NCBI GenBank assembly: GCA_048213135.1
Contig: PS015073.1
Span: forward strand, 78,906-123,134
Direction: 5' to 3'
Length of the DNA: 44,229 nucleotides
Origin: Reclinomonas americana ATCC 50394
Taxonomy: Eukaryota; Jakobida; Jakobea; Jakobida
Both the position numbers and the translations under genes were made by a program. The first letter of the stretch is position 1; every line of letters begins with the position of its first letter. Shown here one piece after another: positions 30,851 through 42,800 of this stretch. Under the pieces are notes generated by a model. That model was given only the letters and a program-made list of their open reading frames with translations, was not told the DNA's origin and made no database searches.

Positions 30851-33800
30851 TCATTCTTCCTGACATATATTCTCCTCGTAGGTGACGCTTGCCGGCGTGG
30901 TGACCTCGTTTGCGGGCACTGCAGGTACTGCAGGCATCGGCAGTGGTGTGCCTGGTCTGCTCAGCAACCCGGGTGACGTCGCCACCGACTCGGCCATCAC
31001 GAACATGTTCGTCGCCGACACGGATTCCAACACAATTCGCAAAATTGTCGTGTCGACCGGATCTATATCCACGTTTGCCGGCAGCGCCACGGGTGTTTCT
31101 GGGTCCGCCAATGGTACTGGTACTGCTGCGACGTTCAATGGTGAGTGTGTGGGGAGAGAAGAGTTAAGCAAAGCAAGAGATACAGTCTACAAGGTGGAGA
31201 GGAGGGACGATGAGAGAGGCAGAGAGAGAGAGAAAGAGAGAGAGAGAGAGGAGAGTGGAGGAGCAGCATGAAAGTGGCTTGATGGATGGTCACGGATAGT
31301 TATGCACTGCCCATTCGTGGGCTGGCTTCCTTCTCGCGTGCTTTCCGGAGAGACAGAGGTCAAGAGTTAATGAGGGGAGCAGTGAGCTTGCTGCGTGTGC
31401 TAGACTGACAGAGCGCTTCGCCTGTCCACTATTCTTGCTTCGTCTCCTGCTCATCACTCTGCATTATCGTTTCCTTGTGATCATTCTCGCGGCTTACTTC
31501 TTGCTCGCACTCGTCCAGGCCCCACGAGCGTTGTCGTCGGCCCGACTGGCATCGTGTATGTCGCCGACTCGAACAATCGCATGATTCGCGCCATCACGGC
31601 AGCCGGTGTGGTGACGACCCTCGCTGGATCAACATCCTCTGGCTCCACTGATGCCACGGGAACTTCGGCTCGATTCAACAACATGATGGGCCTGGCAATC
31701 AGTGCGCTTGGCGACGTGCTGTACGTTGGTGACAACAATAACCACGGCATTCGGCGAGTGACGACTGCAGCCGGTGTGACCACCACGTATGCTGGCGGCG
31801 CGAATGGCCCGGGATACGTTGAGGGCACTGGCCCGGCCATCCGTTTCTTCTTCCCGTTTGGACTGGCGGTGAGCTCGGCGGGCGATGTGTACGTGGCTGA
31901 CAGGTGCGGTTGGGTGAAGGGACAGTGTGTGAGATAGAGAGGGACAGGGAGGTAGCATTGCTACTGATTGCGCTGTTCAGTCCGCGGGTTACTTCTCGTC
32001 CTGTCCCGCCCTGTTCATCCACCGTGCTTCTCCTTCTTCTCGCTCCTCTGTCGCTCTCCACTCCTCTGCCGCTCTCCACTCCTCTTGCTCCCCACTCCTC
32101 TGTCGTACCTCACTCATCTGTCGCTCGCCACTCCTCTGTCGCTCGCCACTCCTCTGTCGTGCTCCACTCCTCTGTCGTGCTCCACTCCTCTGTCGTGCTC
32201 CACTCCTCTGTCGTGCTCCACTCCTCTGTCGTTCTCCACTCCTCTGTCGTTCGCCACTCCTCTGTTTTTCCCCACTCCTCTGTCGATCCGCACTCCTCTG
32301 CTTCCCCCTCCTTTGTTTTCCCCACTCCTCTGTCGCTCTCCACTCCTCTCTCGATCTCCACACCACCTTCTCCTTCCCCCTTCTCCTTCCCCCTTCCTCT
32401 TCCCCCTCTGTTCCTTCCCCTTGTTCTTCTCCCTTGTCGCCCTCTTTCCTCACTTGCACCCACCACCATCGCAGTCTCAACAACGTCATTCGCAAGATGA
32501 CGTTTCCTCAAGCATCAGTGGTCTCGACCACGCCTTCCACCCTCACCGGCACCTCATCGTCGCTCGTCACCGCCACCATCTCGGGACTTATTGCCAACAC
32601 CATTTACTACTACCGAGCTGTGGCCACCTCGTCTGCGGTACCCATCTACGGCAATGTGTTTGGTGTGACCACCGTGTCCAGCGCACCGCAGCTGGCCAGT
32701 ACGACGACGGCCGTGACCGCCGACAGTGCTGCCACCATGTACGGGACGGTGAATGCCAGCGGCGTCGGCTCCGTTTCAGTCACGTTTGAGTACGCCACCA
32801 CCATGCCGGCTTTTGTGTGGAATGTGTCCACGGTTGCCGGTTTGGCAACAGTGTTAGGCGCAGCAAATGGCGTTGGCTCAGCCGCGCGCTTCTACCTCCT
32901 TCAAGGCATCACTCTCGACGGTCTCGGCAATGCATACATTGCGGACAGCGGGTGTGTGCAATGTCGTTTTCGATAGCCTCATTCATTCCTCTTGTTCACT
33001 CACTCTTGTGACGTTGAACAGATATAGCACCATTCGCAAAGTGGTACTCAGCTCGTTCACCGTGAGCACATTTGCCGGCACTGCTGGGTTCCGCGGCTAC
33101 TTGGATGGTACCGGCAGTGCTGCGCGTTTCAATTCGTGCGTACACTGTTCCTCTCGAGCAAGTATTGTACAGCACACGTTTTCTAACTGCTGCGGTTTGC
33201 AGTCCTGGCTCCGTGTCGTATGACACTGCCAACAACTTTCTGTACGTGGCCGACAGCTTGAGTCACACTATCCGGCGAATCACCACCGGTGGTGTGGTGA
33301 CCACCATCGCCGGGCAGCCAGGCACTCCGCTTTGGGTCGATGGCACTGGAAGTGCAGCGGCTTTCAATTCGCCACGCGGCGTGTTTGTGGATCCCGTCGG
33401 CCAAATGCTCTACGTCGCTGACACATCCAACCACGCCATTCGGTACGTTGTTGGGAAGTGGGGAACGAAGAGGAGAACAGGGAATGCAGGTTAGATATAG
33501 AAGAGGATGCTGCTTAAAATGGAATGAGAAGAGAAATTGAAAGAGAAGAAGATAGGAAGAGAAAGAGGAAGAGGCAGGAAGAGTGCAACGTGGCTCAGGT
33601 ACCTTGTCTGTGTGTGCACGTATGAAAGTGAGAGTGAGAGATTCACCTGAAAGCGTCTCTGCCCTAGCTGGAAGCGTTGTGCATGTACGCGTGAGAGAAG
33701 GAGCGTGTGAGGCAGGGACAGAATACTGGAGGCAGAGAGAAATATAGCTGGATCATATCTCTCTCTCTTTCTTGGCGCTTTCTCTTCTCGTGTCACCCAC

Positions 33801-36800
33801 TGGCCTTCTCTCATGCGTTACTCACTTTTTCCTCTGTCGTGTAGCACGGTCACTGCGGCAGCCAGTGGCACAGTGGTCACTCTGTTTGGATCAGGCCCAG
33901 CGTCCTCCGGCAGCACAGACAGCAGTGGTGGCACTCCCAAGTTCAGCAGCCCGTACCATGCTGTGTTTGATCGGGCCAACAACTTGCTCTACATTGTGGA
34001 CCGTTCCAATCATTGCATCCGCAAAATCGATCTCAGCACTATGCTAGTGACGACCTTTGCCGGTACCAAAGGGAGCAGTGGGTTCACTGACGGTCCCGTC
34101 GGCGTGGGTCGTTTACGCCTTCCCACTTCAGCGACGCAAGATACTGCGAGGAATGTGTTGTATGTGGCCGATGTTGCGTCGCTAGAGCGTCTGAGAAGCG
34201 TGCATTTTTGTTCTTTTCTCATAAGAATGTTGTCTTGACGCAGCAAACGTCCAACAGTATCCGATCTGTGTCATCCACCGGCGTGATCACGACAGTCGCC
34301 GGTTTAGCGTCACTGACAACCGACTCGGTGGATGGCGCGTCATTGGCTGCTCGATTCAATCAGCCCGTTGCGTCTCAATACAGCACTTGAATGCGTGGCC
34401 AACTTGTGCCTCACGCTGCATGCAGTATGGCATCGTGCTGGATCCGATATCCGGCATCCTCTACATCACTGATCAAACCAATTACACGCTGCGTACGCTG
34501 ACGACTCCGACGGCCACGTCAGTGGCTGGCACACCGAGTCCGGTCACAGGCACATCGACAGTGACCGCCAGTGGCGCTGCTACGGCGCTGACGCTGCGAG
34601 GGACGTACTTTTACCGTATTGTGGCGACGATTGGCCTGGTGGTGCAGTACGGCACGCTGCGCACGTTTGTGGCCGAGGCCACCTTCACAGCATCGACCCC
34701 GGCCAACGTATTCCAAGTTGCCGGTCAGTGTTTGTCGTTGACGCGCACCGACAGCGCGCAGAATGTGGGAGCCGATGCGCAAGCGGTGGTGCTCAGTGCC
34801 ACGACTTGCAGCACGGGGTGCGTGGTGATGGAAAGAGAGAAAGGAGAGAAGAGAAAGAGAGAAGGATCATGTGCGACCAGATCCATAGTGAGTGCGTGTT
34901 GTGGATCGTTGTGTTCATGAGTTGCTCTTGCAAATGTGTGTGGATGCACGCATCCATGTGGTAGTGACGGGGCGTTGTGTGCTTGGTTTGCATCTCTCTG
35001 TGTTTCTATGTGCGTCCGTAAGTGAGTGCTGTGTGTGCTGTTGAGTTCTTGAATTTCTCCTCACTCCCTGTGGATGTGTGCATTGTGTGTGCGTTGAGTG
35101 TGTGTGTGGATGTGTATGTGTGTGTCTCTCGAAGCATCATGTGCATGAACTTTGCTCTCTCTCTCTCTCTCTCTCTCTGTCAGCACTTGTGTGTGTGCGT
35201 GTGCATGTTGCAAACCGTTGCCCACTTGACGTGTCCCTGCCTGAAACGATTTCTTCTCNNNNNNNNNNNNNNNNNNNNATTCGCTGTGGCCTTCTCCCTC
35301 CCTGCGACAGTGGTTTCAAACACGCAAGTTCTTGCCGCCATCAATGGATCATTGTTGATGCCGGCCACCACGTACCGAGTGTGCGGTCGCATGTCGTCTT
35401 CGTCACCGTACTATGATGCTGGTTCTGTGCAAGCGTCAGGTGCGGTGTCGTTGCTCACTTTCTCTTTCCCTCGATGTGATCTCCTGACTTGTTGCGCTCC
35501 CTTTATCTCAGTTGTCATCTCGCAAGTGTCGCCGCTTGCGCTGTTCCGCCGTGCGTCAGAGGTGGTGACAGTGACTGGCACCTCGTTGCCCAACTTGTCG
35601 TCCGACTCGCAAGCGTATGCACTGTCATCTGGCGCTACGTGCGCAGCGGCTTCATCGTCAGTGGCAATCACCGCGTCGTACCCATCGACGACCAGCTCGA
35701 CGTTCACATTTGATTCGTCGTCGCTGGCGGTGGGAACGTACACGCTCTGCGTGCGGTGCGTTGTCTGAGCCGTTTGTGTTTTTCACTGCAATCTGTGCAT
35801 CTTATCCTCCCTGTGCACACTCACAGACCCGTTTCGGCGTGCACGAGCTGGGCGGCCCTTGACCCTTGACCACCATTACGATTCCGTCATTCAGCCTGTC
35901 GCCGGCTGTGATTGGTTCCTCAGCTACGGCGCAGATCACGATCAGTGGCACTCTGTTTGTCAATGTGTTTGGATCGGACAGCGGTGCTCTCAGCTTTGGG
36001 TGTCAGGAGAGTGTTGCACAAGCAACGTCTGCTGCCGTGACGGGTACGTACACCAGTGCATCGCTGATGAAAGCCACGCTGGACACGACCAGCATTCCAT
36101 CGGGTGCCTACACTCTCTGGTGCGTCTGCATGGAGAGTCTCGTGCTTGTCGTGCAAATTCAATAGGTCGCTGATTGTTGGTGTCCATGCGCGCAGCATTC
36201 GATGGAGTGCGTTGGCAGTCGCTGGCTCACTCGGCGTGGTTAACATTGCCCGTGCGACCTCTGTGACACCGGCTCTGATCTTTATCTCAGCCAGCAACTC
36301 GTGCGTTTGCTGAAAAATGATGTACCCGAGATGTTGAATTTGGAACTCATGATACCCCTTCATCCAACAGTCACACGGTGCAAGTTGGAGGTGGTGGGTT
36401 CGTGGCCTCGTTGGCCGGCGACGCTTCCCTGTTTGTGGTGTCGTCGTCGTGTGCGGCGGCGGCACCGACAGCAGTGATGTCAACGTCGACACAGTCGACT
36501 CAGTATGTGGACGCGCAGACGTTGTCAACCAGCGTCGTGAGTGCATCGGCGACGACGCCAGCGGGAAACTATCAGCTGTGTGAGTTTGGAGGAGAGAAGG
36601 GAGAAGAATCTGCTATTAATCGATTTATAGTGTCGCTTGCTTCGTTCTCATGCCCGGGTATTCTCACGCAGGCATTCGGTGGTCGATTGGTGCCACGACA
36701 TACGAGAGTGCCGGTGCACTGGCGCTGGCTTCTGTCTCAAGCATTGCGCCGCCGATTATTCCTGCGGGGTACAGCACGCAGTTGCAATTCTCGGGTGGCG

Positions 36801-39800
36801 GCTTCTTGGCGTCGCTGCAGACGGTGGCGCGCATGCTGGTGTTGACCAGCGGCTCGTGCAGCGTGAGCGCGGACACGACAGCGGGTGTGGATGGGACAGT
36901 CGATTCAGTGACAGGCTCGACAGCCATGGCAGTGACGGTGCTGCCGAGTGCGTCGTTGACCGGCGGTGTGTATCGCGTGTGCACGCGTGCTTCCGCCGCC
37001 TCTGGTGTTCCGTATGAGGATACTTACTCCGCCGGTGTCACCGTGGGTGAGTGCGTGTGCTCTCGTTTCCTTCACTTAGCTTGTCTGTCTCACGGTGTGA
37101 AATGATATGTGTGTGTGTGATCAGCATCATTCTCCTCGCTCGTTCCCAGTTCGATTCTTGCCGGCGTCGGTGTGACACACCAGCTTCGTGTGTCAGGAAC
37201 TGGCTTGCTACCGCCTGGTGCACGCACGGTGCCGACAGACCCGGTGGCATTGGTGGTGGATGCTGCGTCCAACCCGACGTGCAGCAATGCCGACATTTCC
37301 GCCGTGCGATACACGACGTCGTTGTCGTCGGCCAGCACCACGCAGTTGGTGTTTGGCTTCGATGCCACCGGCGTGTCGACCAACGTCTATCGACTNNNNN
37401 NNNNNNNNNNNNNNNGTGAGCGTGGCCACAGACGGTCCACTGGCACATGAGGCGCGAAGCACAAACGACGTAGTCGACTGGCTGCCCACGTAACCCCCGC
37501 CGCCAGTCACTGTCACCGTGCCCGGCGTCAGATCTCGCAACATCATTGGTGGACTCGTAGTGGCCGTCGACACAGTGAAAATGCCGAGTGGCGCCAACAT
37601 TGATGGAGGTTGACTGGGAATCTGGGTGCACAAATAGTACACGCCGCCAGTCTGGCCACTTCCGTCCACCGTCAACGACGCCGTGGTTGACGTGACTGAC
37701 CCAACTGTCACTCCCACGGTGGTGGGTACCATACATGCGCTGTCCGATGTCACAAACACAATCAGCGTGCCACCGAAGCCGCTGCCTTTCAGCACCTCAA
37801 TCTGTCCTCCGACAGCCGGAATGGCCGTTGGCGACACCCCAGTAACAACAAACACGCCAATCTGGCCTGCATCCACATATCCGAGGGTCGGCCACAATCG
37901 CACACACNNNNNNNNNNNNNNNNNNNNNNNNNNNNNNNNNNNNNNNNNNNNNNNNNNNNNNNNNNNNNNNNNNNNNNNNNNNNNNNNNNNNNNNNNNNNN
38001 NNNNNNNNNNNNNNNNNNNNNNNNNNNNNNNNNNNNNNNNNNNNNNNNNNNNNNNNNNNNNNNNNNNNNNNNNNNNNNNNNNNNNNNNNNNNNNNNNNNN
38101 NNNNNNNNNNNNNNNNNNNNNNNNNNNNNNNNNNNNNNNNNNNNNNNNNNNNNNNNNNNNNNNNNNNNNNNNNNNNNNNNNNNNNNNNNNNNNNNNNNNN
38201 NNNNNNNNNNNNNNNNNNNNNNNNNNNNNNNNNNNNNNNNNNNNNNNNNNNNNNNNNNNNNNNNNNNNNNNNNNNNNNNNNNNNNNNNNNNNNNNNNNNN
38301 NNNNNNNNNNNNNNNNNNNNNNNNNNNNNNNNNNNNNNNNNNNNNNNNNNNNNNNNNNNNNNNNNNNNNNNNNNNNNNNNNNNNNNNNNNNNNNNNNNNN
38401 NNNNNNNNNNNNNNNNNNNNNNNNNNNNNNNNNNNNNNNNNNNNNNNNNNNNNNNNNNNNNNNNNNNNNNNNNNNNNNNNNNNNNNNNNNNNNNNNNNNN
38501 NNNNNNNNNNNNNNNNNNNNNNNNNNNNNNNNNNNNNNNNNNNNNNNNNNNNNNNNNNNNNNNNNNNNNNNNNNNNNNNNNNNNNNNNNNNNNNNNNNNN
38601 NNNNNNNNNNNNNNNNNNNNNNNNNNNNNNNNNNNNNNNNNNNNNNNNNNNNNNNNNNNNNNNNNNNNNNNNNNNNNNNNNNNNNNNNNNNNNNNNNNNN
38701 NNNNNNNNNNNNNNNNNNNNNNNNNNNNNNNNNNNNNNNNNNNNNNNNNNNNNNNNNNNNNNNNNNAGCGACAGCCATCACGAACAACAGCATTAGTTTG
38801 GGCGTTCCGTATCTGGGTCTGAGCAATGTGTCAGGCACGTTCCAGATATGTGCATCATGGGGAACAGGAGCGCCGTTTTCCAGCGTCGGCACACTTGACG
38901 TGGGTTCGTAACGTGGTGCATTTTCTTTGATGCTGAGATCAATCGACTCACTTGTGTGGATATATATGTGTGTTTACTTTGATGTGCACAGCTGGGTTCT
39001 CGTCCGTGTCACCTGCCGCTGTCAGTATTGGCGGCGTTGGGTCGCAGCAGTCGTTCAGCATCAACGGTCAGTCGTTCACGGACCTCACGGCAGGTGGGGA
39101 TGCGCAGGCGGTAGTTGTTGCGCGGTCGTGCTCTCCGATCAACATGGCGGATGCGTGGACTCGCGTGCCGAGCAGTGTGACCTTTGTGTCGAGTACTCGC
39201 ATCTCGTTTGTGCTTGGCTTGAACGGGTTGGCCCCGATCAACGGGCTTCTTGTGTGCGTCCGCTTCTCGTCGACATCACCGTACACATCAGCCGGAACCA
39301 TTGCGATTGGTGCGTTATTTGTGGAGAGAGAGAGAGAGACAAGAAAGGAGAGCTTGCGACAGTCATTCACATTATGAGTGTGCTCACTTTTATCTATTTT
39401 CTCCGCAGAGGACTTGACGATCGATGCCAGCAGCATTCCAAGCATGGTGTTCCGCGGCTTCGAGTACACTCTTCGATGGCGGTGCTGGTCACGCGATGTG
39501 AATGCTCGAGTGGCGGTGACTGTGCAGCGTGTGAGTGACAGCAGCAACGTGCGCGCTGTGCTCGAGGCCTATCCGGCTCGATGCGATGCTGGCGCCACGC
39601 TCAACTCGCGAGTGTGGGTGGCGGTGGGGATGGACGAGGCTGCTGGGGGCACGTATCAACTGCAAGTGCAGCTGATTGATGTGGACGGACTGTCACTGAG
39701 CCGCACATCGTCTGCATTCGGGTCGTCGCTCAGCAGCATTGTGGTCAACTCGGTGTCGGTGGCGTCGGCGGACAGCGTCAGCCTCGTGTTCACATGTAGA

Positions 39801-42800
39801 AACGCACTTGTCTTGGCCGTGCAGGTGTCGGTTCGGACGGCGACCAGTGCGAGTGCCGAAACGGTGATTGGCAGCAATGTGGCTGCCACGTGCGGGCCGA
39901 GTGCCGCCAGCCAGACGTATGTGTGGCAGCCGAGTGTGCCGTTTTCGGGGGCCGTTGACTTGGCACTGGATGTGGCCGACTTGCCGCGACTGGCGAGTCG
40001 GTCGTCGAGTGCGATGTTTTCGTTGCCGACGATGGATGCGACGGGTGTGCGAGTGGTGGTGCCGACGGGTCACAGTGGTGTGGTGTTTGTGGGTGTGCAG
40101 TACACGATTGGGTGGCGGTGTGCGCGCGCCGCGACCAGCAGCGTCGACGTGACCGTGAATGGAACGATTACGGTGGAGACCGGCGTGTCGTCGACGTGTG
40201 GCGACTTGACGGTGGAGAACACGACGCATTGGACGGTGAACAGCAGTCTGAGCGGATCGAACAACACGCGGGTGTCAGTGCAACAGACGGGCTATGCCGG
40301 CGCAGCCGGTCAGTCGTCCGTGATGCAGGTGCTGACGGCGAGTGCGACTCCGACGGGCGGCATGTTTCCGAGCACTGTGTACGAGGGCTACACGTACTCC
40401 GTGCCGTACACGTGCAATGTGCCTGGCGGCTCCGTGCGGCTGCTGGTATCGGTGACAGGCAGTGCGAATGCGGCGGATACGGTGGAGGTGGCACGAGTGA
40501 CGTCGTCGTCGACCGCGGCGTGTGCGTCGACGGCGCTGAGCTGGACTGTGGCGCGTGCGTCGTTGGCCTTGGGCGGTGCGGCGGCTGGCGGGTACACGGT
40601 GTCGATTGAGGTGATGCACAGTGCACTCGTGTTTGGTGCCGCGAGCGGTGCGGTGAGTGCCGTCGGCCAAGTGGGTGCCGTGGCAGACACGTTCACACCG
40701 GTGCCAGTGGCGATCACTGCTAGCGGCATGCCCAATGTGGTGAGCACTGTCAGCACGGACACGCTGTACCGCGTTCGATTCGGCTGTGTGGCGAATCCGC
40801 TCGTCGGCACGAATGTGGTGGTGGAGGCGACGGCACCGATGTCGACGGCACCGATTGTGATTGGCACTGTGAATGGCGCGACGGCGTGTCCGAGTGGCTC
40901 CATCACCGTTGATTGGCGACCGCCGTCGGCACTGGTGTCTCTGGGCGGATCGGTGGTGTTGTCGGTACGTGATGCGGCTGTTGCTGGCAGCAAGCGCTCG
41001 AGTTCGAGCAGCGTGACGGTGGTCGCGTGGCAGCTGGCGGTGCGCATTGTGTCGGTGTGGCCGGAGCGCGTCAATGTCGGTGTGCGCTGCGCGCATCAGC
41101 TGGTGACGGCGGTGAATGTGGTGGCATCGAGCGGAGTGACGTTGCAGACGGGTGCGCCACTGAGCTGCGCCACTGCGGCGACAGAGAGTTTATTGTGGTG
41201 GAGCACGAGCACGCTGCCTGTGGGGACGTCACTGACGGTGCAGTTGGTGAATGCTGCCGACGCAGTGATTGCGGGAACGACTGCGGCGTTTGTGGTGCCA
41301 GGTGCGGAACGGGGGAAGGGAGGGAGGGGACAGGGATGAGAAAGAGATGACAAGGAGAATGAGAGAGAGTGGGAGGGAGAGAGAGCAAGGAGAGAGGAGA
41401 AGGGAATGAAAGAGAGTGGGAGGGAGAGAGCAAGGAGAGAGGAGAAAGAGGCAGGTCAAGAGAGAGAGAGAGAGAAAGAGAGAGATATTGAGAGGGAGAG
41501 AGTGTAGGAGCGAGAGAGCAAGGAGAAATGCCTGATGACAAACAAGAACAGAGAGCGCGGTATGTACAGAAACATCCACACAAAACGAGACGGCATTGGA
41601 ACAGCAGATGCGGGAGCCGAATGAGAGAGAGAAAGCAAGAGAGATAGAGAGGACATAATGAGGGAGAGAGAGTGGGAGTGAGTGAGCAACGAGGAAACGT
41701 CTGATGACGGACGAGAATAGAGAGCACACAAAGGCGAGACGGCATCGGAGCCGCAGACGTGGGAGAAGAATGCGAGAGAGAGAGAGGAGAGGGAGAAGAG
41801 AAGAACAGAGAGCGAGAAATGAAGAAAACAGCAGTTGATTGACCTGCTCACCCGCTCGTCATGCACAGCATCCGTGTTCAGCGTGACGTCTCTCCAGCTG
41901 CCGTGGACAACACCGCCGACGGCATTTGAGGTCAGCGCCATCACACTTCAAGTGCAGTGCAACCTGCCGTCGGTGACTGCCGTCAGTGTGGCTGTGTTGC
42001 CGGCTGGAGGTGGCGCTGCTGTTGTGGTGGTGCCTTCACAGGCGGTTACGTGCGCGCTTGGAGGAACCACGTTGACGGTGGGACCAGCTGTCGTCGGCGC
42101 GCAGCCGACTGGTGTGTCATACGTATTGCAAGTGACGGGAACGGACGGTGGTTCGTTTGCACCGACTGCCACGTCGTCGGCCTTTGTCTTGTCTGGTGAG
42201 TTTCTGAGGTGATGCAGGTGGACATGTTCGGTGTCTGCCTCTTGCTGACACATCTCACAGCGCCGACGTTTACGATGACGTCGCCTGCCGCCGGCACGGT
42301 CCTGTATCACAACTACCAATACGAGGCAACGGCGCAGTGTGTGCAAGACAGCGCGAGTGGATCGGTCGATGTTGATGTGCTGCTTGTGGGTGGCGGCGGA
42401 ACGACGACTGTCGCTCTCGCCACGGCATCGCCGCTGGAATGTCATCCACGTGCGGCAGGTGCCACCTGGCCAACCGTGTCCTTTGTCACTCCAGCGACGG
42501 CTGCCGAAGGCGTGTGGACACTGCGAGTGCAGTTGAGCTCGTCGCCGACCACCGTTTTCGACGGCGTCAGCGTGACTGTTCGGCGTGTACTGGCCATGGT
42601 GTACCCAGTGATCAGCAGCACGACGCCAATCTTCACGGGCGAACTGATTCGCGTCGGCTTCCAGTGTTTTGGCAATCCGCAAATCACGGCAGTGGAGGTC
42701 ATTGCACGGCAGTCATCTGGAGCGACGATTGTTGTGCGCCGAATCGATCCGTTTGTGTGCGATCTCACCTCCCCGGTGACTGCGTTCGACTGGCGTGTCG

